Shown one piece after another: positions 59,605 to 64,000 of a DNA stretch of 64,000 nucleotides. The translations under genes were made by a program, and so were the position numbers. Location of the stretch: contig WBSG01000007.1 of the NCBI GenBank assembly GCA_008923285.1, positions 124,001 to 188,000 of the forward strand, given 5' to 3'. The first letter of the stretch is position 1, and each line of letters begins with the position of its first letter. A model generated the notes under the pieces. That model made no database searches and was not told the origin of the DNA. It saw nothing but the letters and a program-made list of their open reading frames with translations. The DNA is from Betaproteobacteria bacterium SCN2. GTDB taxonomy: Bacteria > Pseudomonadota > Gammaproteobacteria > Burkholderiales > Thiobacillaceae.

Positions 59605-60394
59605 CTGGCACGCAGCCTTCTCCGCGCTGCTGTGGATGCTGGCCCTGGGCGGCGCGGTCTGGCTGCTGAGCCTGCCGCTGAGGAACGCCAGCATCGTCGA
59701 CAGCTTCTGGGCGCTGTTTTTCGTCGCCGGCGCCGCGGTCCATGCTGCTGTCGCCGACGCAGCGGGCGAGCGCATCCTGCTCGTCGCGCTGCTGCTTGGC
59801 GCGTGGGCGCTGCGGCTTAGCGGCTACATCACCTGGCGCAACCGGGGCCACGGCGAAGACCGCCGCTACCAGGCCATCCGTGCGCGCAACCAGCCGCACT
59901 ACGCAATCAAGAGCCTGGTCTACGTCTTCGGCTTCCAGGCGGTGCTGGCGTGGCTCGTCGCCATGCCGCTGTTCGCCGCGCTCGACTCGCAAGCCCCGCT
60001 CGGCTGGCTCGACGCCGCGGGGATCGCGCTGTGGCTCGCCGGCTTCCTGTTCGAGAGCATCGGCGACTGGCAGCTCGCACGCTTCAAGGCCAATCCGGCC
60101 AATGCCGGCCAGGTCATGGACAGCGGCCTGTGGCGCTACACCCGCCATCCCAACTACTTCGGCGAGTCGCTGGTGTGGTGGGGCTTCTGGCTCATCGCCG
60201 CCTCCGCCGGCCATGCGTGGACGGTCTTCGCCCCCGCGCTCATGACCTTGATGCTGCTCAAGGTCTCCGGCGTCGCTCTGCTGGAGAAGGACCTGCAGGT
60301 TCGCCGCCCGGCCTATGCCGCCTACATGAACCGCACCAACGCCTTCCTGCCAGGGCCGCCGCGCCGGCCCGCCGCCAAAGGAGAAAGCGCATGA
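59594..60394 (+). CDS. DUF1295 membrane protein, steroid 5-alpha-reductase-like
   Basis: The 266-residue protein has six to seven membrane helices and the C-terminal signature LWRYTRHPNYFGESLVWWGFWL, shared by DUF1295 proteins and steroid 5-alpha-reductase-like or isoprenylcysteine-methyltransferase-like enzymes. In such enzymes this region binds NADPH or SAM. It may reduce a double bond in a lipid substrate. It is translationally coupled to both neighbours (11-base and four-base overlaps). Confidence 0.88.
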   Translation: MAFDWHAAFSALLWMLALGGAVWLLSLPLRNASIVDSFWALFFVAGAAVHAAVADAAGERILLVALLLGAWALRLSGYITWRNRGHGEDRRYQAIRARNQPHYAIKSLVYVFGFQAVLAWLVAMPLFAALDSQAPLGWLDAAGIALWLAGFLFESIGDWQLARFKANPANAGQVMDSGLWRYTRHPNYFGESLVWWGFWLIAASAGHAWTVFAPALMTLMLLKVSGVALLEKDLQVRRPAYAAYMNRTNAFLPGPPRRPAAKGESA

Positions 60395-61062
60395 CCTTCC
60401 GCCCTGCCGCCCTGCTGCTGGCGGCCACCTTCGCAACAGCGGCCCACGCCTACCCGCCGCAGGAATGGCGCTTCAACGTGCTGCTCGACAGCAAGCCCAT
60501 CGGCCAGCACAGCTTCGTGCTCAGCCTCGACGAGCGCCAGCAGGTGCTGAAAAGCGAGGCCGACTACCGGGTGAAACTGCTCGGCTTCAGCGCCTACCGC
60601 TACCAGCACCGGGCGCTCGAGCGCTGGGAAGGCGGCTGCCTCAGGGAAATCGAGGCGCGCACCAACGACAACGGCAAGACCCTGACCGTCAAGGGCCGCA
60701 ATACCGAACGCGGCTTCAGCCTCGACGCGCCCGCCGGCGCGCAGCAACTCCCCGGCTGCGTGATGAGCTTCGCCTACTGGAACCCGGCCATCCTCGCCCA
60801 GTCGCGCCTGCTCAACGCGCAGAACGGCGAGTACCACACGGTCAAGGTGCAACCCCTGGGCGCGGAAACGCTCGCCCTCGGCGGCGCCGAGATCGCCGCC
60901 CGCCGCTACCGGCTGGTCACGGACAAATTCAGCATCGACCTCTGGTACGGCACGCGCAACCAGTGGCTGGCGCTGGAAACCCGCACCGAGAACGGACGCC
61001 TGCTGCGCTACGAGCTCGCCGCGCCGCCGCGGCTGTCAGGCGGGAGCAGACATCGTGCGTAA
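60391..61062 (+). CDS. Exported DUF6134-like protein
   Basis: The 223-residue protein has a signal peptide (ALLLAATFATAAHA) and a beta-rich domain with EWRFNVLLDSKPIGQHSFVL, SAYRYQHRALERWEGGCL and FSIDLWYGTRNQWLALE. This pattern resembles DUF6134, a periplasmic family found beside Cfa-like and lipocalin genes. Its beta-sheet layout recalls lipid-binding barrels such as LolA-like folds, so it might carry a lipid, but that is a guess from topology. ATGA overlap with the previous gene; the next start lies within its end. Confidence 0.75.
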   Translation: MTFRPAALLLAATFATAAHAYPPQEWRFNVLLDSKPIGQHSFVLSLDERQQVLKSEADYRVKLLGFSAYRYQHRALERWEGGCLREIEARTNDNGKTLTVKGRNTERGFSLDAPAGAQQLPGCVMSFAYWNPAILAQSRLLNAQNGEYHTVKVQPLGAETLALGGAEIAARRYRLVTDKFSIDLWYGTRNQWLALETRTENGRLLRYELAAPPRLSGGSRHRA

Positions 61063-61579
61063 AAGCCTCATCGCCTCCCTCCTGCTGCTCGCCGGCTGCG
61101 CCAGCCACCCGCCCATGCCCACCGTGGAAAGCGTCGACCTCGAACGCTTCATGGGCGACTGGTACGTCATCGCCAACATCCCCACCTTCATCGAGAAGGG
61201 CGCGCACAACGCCATCGAGTCCTACGCGCTCGATCCCGACGGCAGCATCACCACTACCTTCACCTTCCGCGCGGGCGCCTTCGACGGCGAGGAAAAGCGC
61301 TACACGCCGCGCGGCTTCGTCGTGCCCGGCAGCGGCAACGCGGTTTGGGGCATGCAGTTCGTGTGGCCGATCAAGGCCGACTTCCGCATCGTCCATCTCA
61401 CGCCCGACTACGGCCAGACGGTGATCGGCCGCAATGCGCGCGACTACGTGTGGATCATGGCGCGCACGCCCGCCATTGCCGATGCCGACTACGCCGACAT
61501 CCTCGCGCGCCTCGCCACGCTCGGCTACGACGTCGGCAAGATCCAGAAAGTCCCGCAGCGCTGGGAGGCGGGCAAATGA
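61055..61579 (+). CDS. blc: Outer-membrane lipocalin, Blc-like
   Basis: The 174-residue lipoprotein (SLLLLAGCASH lipobox) has the lipocalin signature MGDWYVIANIPTFIEKG with the conserved glycine-x-tryptophan, and the later HLTPDYGQTVIGRNARDYVWIMART, the second structural motif. Blc binds lysophospholipids and fatty acids at the outer membrane and is often induced with Cfa-type enzymes under membrane stress. It starts with GTG at 61055, inside the previous gene, and overlaps the desaturase gene by four bases. Confidence 0.92.
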   Translation: MRKSLIASLLLLAGCASHPPMPTVESVDLERFMGDWYVIANIPTFIEKGAHNAIESYALDPDGSITTTFTFRAGAFDGEEKRYTPRGFVVPGSGNAVWGMQFVWPIKADFRIVHLTPDYGQTVIGRNARDYVWIMARTPAIADADYADILARLATLGYDVGKIQKVPQRWEAGK

Positions 61580-62493
61580 GCGCACGCCTGCTCAGCCTGC
61601 GGCAGTGGGTCGACAGCGATGCCGCCGCCCCCGCGCGCGGCGACATCGACTGGCTGCGGGTGCTGCCCTTCGTGCTGCTGCACCTGGCCGTTCTCGCGGT
61701 GTTCTGGGTGGGCGCGAGCCCGGTCGCCGTGGCTGCCGCCGTGATCATGTACGCGCTGCGCATGTTCGCCATCACCGGCTTCTACCACCGCTACTTCGCG
61801 CACCGCACCTTCAAGACCGGCCGCCTGCTGCAGTTCCTGTTCGCCTTCCTCGCCGCCGCTTCGGCGCAGCGCGGCCCGCTGTGGTGGGCCTCGCACCATC
61901 GCCATCACCATCGCCATTCGGACACCGCCGAGGACGCGCACAGCCCGCAGCAGGGATTCTGGTGGAGCCACCTCGGCTGGTTCCTGCACGGCGAAAACTT
62001 TGCCGCGCGCAAGGAACTGATCCGCGACTTCTCGCGCTATCCGGAACTGCGCCTGCTCGACCGCTTCGACTTCCTCGCCCCGGTCCTGGCCATGCTCGCG
62101 CTGTTCGGCCTCGGCGCGCTGCTCGAAGCGCGCATGCCGGAACTCGGCACCAGCGGCTGGCAGATGCTGGTGTGGGGCTTCGTCGTTTCCACCGTCGTGC
62201 TCTACCACGCCACCTTCACCATCAACTCGCTCGCGCACCGCTTCGGCGCGCGCCGCTACGCCACGCGCGACGACAGCCGCAACAACGCCTGGCTCGCTCT
62301 CATCACCTTCGGCGAAGGCTGGCACAACAACCACCACCACTTCGCCGGCAGCGCGCGTCAGGGCTTCTACTGGTGGGAGATCGACCTCACCTGGTACGGC
62401 CTCAGGCTGCTGTCCTGGCTCGGCCTGGTGTGGGACATGAAGCCGGTACCCGCGCACATCCGCGACGCGCGCCGCGAAAGGGGCAACACATGA
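61576..62493 (+). CDS. Acyl-lipid / fatty acid desaturase
   Basis: The 305-residue membrane protein has the three histidine boxes of diiron desaturases: HRYFAH at residues 71-76, HHRHHH at 107-112 and HNNHHHF near residue 256. Four membrane helices surround them. The layout matches delta-9-type acyl-CoA or acyl-lipid desaturases. It would use oxygen and an electron donor to add a double bond to membrane fatty acids, possibly creating the substrate for the methyltransferase of the same operon. The stop overlaps the next start (ATGA). Confidence 0.92.
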   Translation: MSARLLSLRQWVDSDAAAPARGDIDWLRVLPFVLLHLAVLAVFWVGASPVAVAAAVIMYALRMFAITGFYHRYFAHRTFKTGRLLQFLFAFLAAASAQRGPLWWASHHRHHHRHSDTAEDAHSPQQGFWWSHLGWFLHGENFAARKELIRDFSRYPELRLLDRFDFLAPVLAMLALFGLGALLEARMPELGTSGWQMLVWGFVVSTVVLYHATFTINSLAHRFGARRYATRDDSRNNAWLALITFGEGWHNNHHHFAGSARQGFYWWEIDLTWYGLRLLSWLGLVWDMKPVPAHIRDARRERGNT

Positions 62494-63776
62494 AAATCGC
62501 CATCGTCGGCAGCGGCATCGCCGGCCTCACCGCGGCCTGGCACCTGTATCGCGACGGCCATCACATCACCCTGTACGAGGCCGACAGCCGCATCGGCGGC
62601 CATACCCACACCCACGACATCGACTGGGCAGGGCGGCATTACGCCATCGACAGCGGCTTCATCGTCTTCAACGACTGGACCTACCCCAGCTTCATCGGCC
62701 TGCTCGACGAACTGGGCGTCGCCTCGCAGCCGAGCAGCATGAGCTTCTCGGTGCAGGACGAAGCCAGCGGGCTGGAATACAACGGCACCACGCTCAACAC
62801 CCTGTTCGCGCAGCGCCGCAATCTGCTGAACCCGCGCTTCTACCGCATGATCGCCGACATCCTGCGCTTCAACCGCGAAGCCGCCGAGTGGATCCGCGGC
62901 CACGACGGCAGCGAGCCCAGCCTCGGCGAGTACCTCGAGCAGAACCGCTACAGCGAGCAGTTCAGGCAGCACTACGTCCTGCCCATGGGCGCGGCGATCT
63001 GGTCGGCGAGCCCGCGCCAGATGCTGGACATGCCGGCGCGCTTCTTCATCCGCTTCTTCGCCAACCACGGCATGCTGTCGGTGGACGAACGCCCGCAGTG
63101 GCGCGTCATCGAGGGCGGCTCGGCACGCTATGCGGAAAAGCTCGCCGCGCCGTTCGCGGGCAGGATCCGCCTGTCCACGCCGGTCGAATACGTGCGGCGC
63201 ACGCCCATGGGCGCCGTGGTCCACACCGCGCGGCTCGGCGCCGAGCTGTACGACGCCATCTTCCTCGCCTGCCACAGCGACCAGGCGCTCGCACTGCTCG
63301 CCGACCCCAGCGCCGAGGAGGGGGAAATCCTCTCCGCTCTGCCCTACCAGCGCAACGTCGCCGTGCTGCACACCGATGCACGCATGCTGCCGAAGCGCAA
63401 ACTGGCCCATGCCGCCTGGAACTATCACCTGTCGCGCGACGCCTCGCGGCCCGTCTCGGTCACCTACTGCATGAACATCCTGCAGAACCTGGACGCACCG
63501 GTGCCCTTCCTCGTCACGCTCAACCGCGAGCACGACATCGACCCCGCGAAAGTCCTCGCGCGCATGGAATACGACCATCCGCTGTTCACCGAGCGCGGCG
63601 TCGCCGCGCAGGCACGCCAGGCCGAGATCAACGGCGTGCGCCGCACCTATTTCTGCGGCGCGTACTGGCGCAACGGCTTCCACGAGGACGGCGTGGTGAG
63701 CAGCCTCAACGCCCTCAAGCACTTTCAGCAACGCAACCGCCATGATGCAGAGCTGCCTCTACGCCGGGTGGGTTAG
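62490..63776 (+). CDS. FAD-dependent oxidoreductase, amine-oxidase / desaturase-like
   Basis: The 428-residue protein has an N-terminal FAD motif G7-x-G9-x2-G12 in VGSGIAGLTAAWHLYRDG, followed by GGHTHTHDIDWAGRHYAIDSGFIVFN, a segment typical of the NAD(P)/FAD proteins that accompany DUF1365 and Cfa-like genes. It belongs to the broad group that includes phytoene desaturases and amine oxidases. In Rhodobacter sphaeroides, proteins from a comparable cluster are needed for furan fatty acid synthesis; which of them this gene corresponds to cannot be settled from sequence alone. It overlaps the next gene by 35 bases. Confidence 0.88.
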   Translation: MKIAIVGSGIAGLTAAWHLYRDGHHITLYEADSRIGGHTHTHDIDWAGRHYAIDSGFIVFNDWTYPSFIGLLDELGVASQPSSMSFSVQDEASGLEYNGTTLNTLFAQRRNLLNPRFYRMIADILRFNREAAEWIRGHDGSEPSLGEYLEQNRYSEQFRQHYVLPMGAAIWSASPRQMLDMPARFFIRFFANHGMLSVDERPQWRVIEGGSARYAEKLAAPFAGRIRLSTPVEYVRRTPMGAVVHTARLGAELYDAIFLACHSDQALALLADPSAEEGEILSALPYQRNVAVLHTDARMLPKRKLAHAAWNYHLSRDASRPVSVTYCMNILQNLDAPVPFLVTLNREHDIDPAKVLARMEYDHPLFTERGVAAQARQAEINGVRRTYFCGAYWRNGFHEDGVVSSLNALKHFQQRNRHDAELPLRRVG

Positions 63777-64000
63777 GCACCGCCGCCATGCCCCGCAGCC
63801 GCATGCGTTCCGCTACCGGCTGTTCATGGCCTGCCTCGACCTCGACGAACTCGACACCGTGTTCAAGGGGCGCTGGCTGTGGTCGGCGCGCCGCCCCAGC
63901 CTGGCCTGGCTGCGTCGCGCCGATTACCTCGGCCCGCCCGATCAGCCGCTGAAGCAGTCCGTGCTCGACCTGGTGCAGGGCGAGCACGGCTTCCGCCCTG
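63742..64000 (+). CDS. DUF1365 family protein, N-terminal part (partial)
   Basis: The frame opens with two ATG codons at 63742 and 63745, inside the end of the preceding gene, and runs off the window edge, giving about 86 residues. It reads SCLYAGWVRHRRHAPQPHAF, then LDLDELDTVF and DYLGPPDQPLKQSVLDLV, all characteristic of the DUF1365 N-terminus. DUF1365 genes regularly lie between the FAD oxidoreductase and the Cfa-like gene in related clusters; their activity is not established. The operon probably continues beyond the window. Confidence 0.87.
   Translation, partial: MMQSCLYAGWVRHRRHAPQPHAFRYRLFMACLDLDELDTVFKGRWLWSARRPSLAWLRRADYLGPPDQPLKQSVLDLVQGEHGFRP

Overview
The window is GC-rich DNA from the chromosome of what is most likely a chemolithotrophic betaproteobacterium. 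The evidence is a dissimilatory sat-aprBA locus, a cbbQ/cbbO pair that points to Rubisco use, and the gene order rplU-rpmA-obgE / ispB / tRNA-Pro / tcdA / pilS-pilR, which I associate with the Thiobacillus, Sulfuritalea and Rhodocyclales type of lineage. The genus is inference. I see no insertion sequence, prophage, CRISPR array or rRNA operon.

Layout. 1-4.2 kb: the 3' end of dxs, a first folE2, a membrane diguanylate cyclase, a retropepsin-like protease and a class I amidotransferase. 4.2-8.7 kb: a copper-handling operon (Cys/His-rich small protein, small periplasmic protein, TolC-type channel, TAT-exported multicopper oxidase, cupredoxin, CusF-like protein). 8.9-13.4 kb: an unknown 137-residue protein, then sat, aprB and aprA. 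13.7-30.5 kb: a complete MSHA-type pilus locus (assembly ATPase with a c-di-GMP-binding MshEN domain, platform protein, pilins and minor pilins, a large MshQ-like protein, alignment subcomplex, secretin, MshM, MshN). It is interrupted by a four-helix-bundle gene inside A/T-rich inverted repeats. 30.5-35.6 kb: a MITE-like element, a YkgJ-type Cys-cluster protein and cbbQ-orf-cbbO. 35.6-46.5 kb: mostly housekeeping (TrpD2, Rieske protein, obgE, rpmA, rplU, ispB, tRNA-Pro, tcdA, pilS, pilR, cation exchanger, ampD). 46.7-52.2 kb: formate dehydrogenase-N fdnGHI plus fdhE; fdnG contains an in-frame UGA for selenocysteine. 52.4-55.3 kb: a phospholipase-D lipoprotein, a SemiSWEET-like gene with a probable frameshift, and purU.

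55.3-64 kb is the most interesting region. A MerR-type regulator with every cobalamin-binding signature of the CarH/LitR photoreceptors is divergent from at least eleven tightly packed genes: periplasmic glutathione peroxidase, VOC protein, a second folE2, a Cfa-like methyltransferase, DUF2878, DUF1295, a DUF6134-like protein, lipocalin, fatty-acid desaturase, FAD oxidoreductase and DUF1365. The intergenic region has convincing sigma-70 promoters in both directions and two palindromes of the form TGTCYNGGACA. A third copy lies just downstream of the promoter of the first folE2, 55 kb away. The simplest reading is a B12-dependent light and oxidative-stress regulon that remodels membrane fatty acids and raises pterin/folate supply.

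A second regulatory theme is motility and surface attachment. The major MSHA pilin gene has its own sigma-28 (flagellar type) promoter and its own terminator inside the operon.
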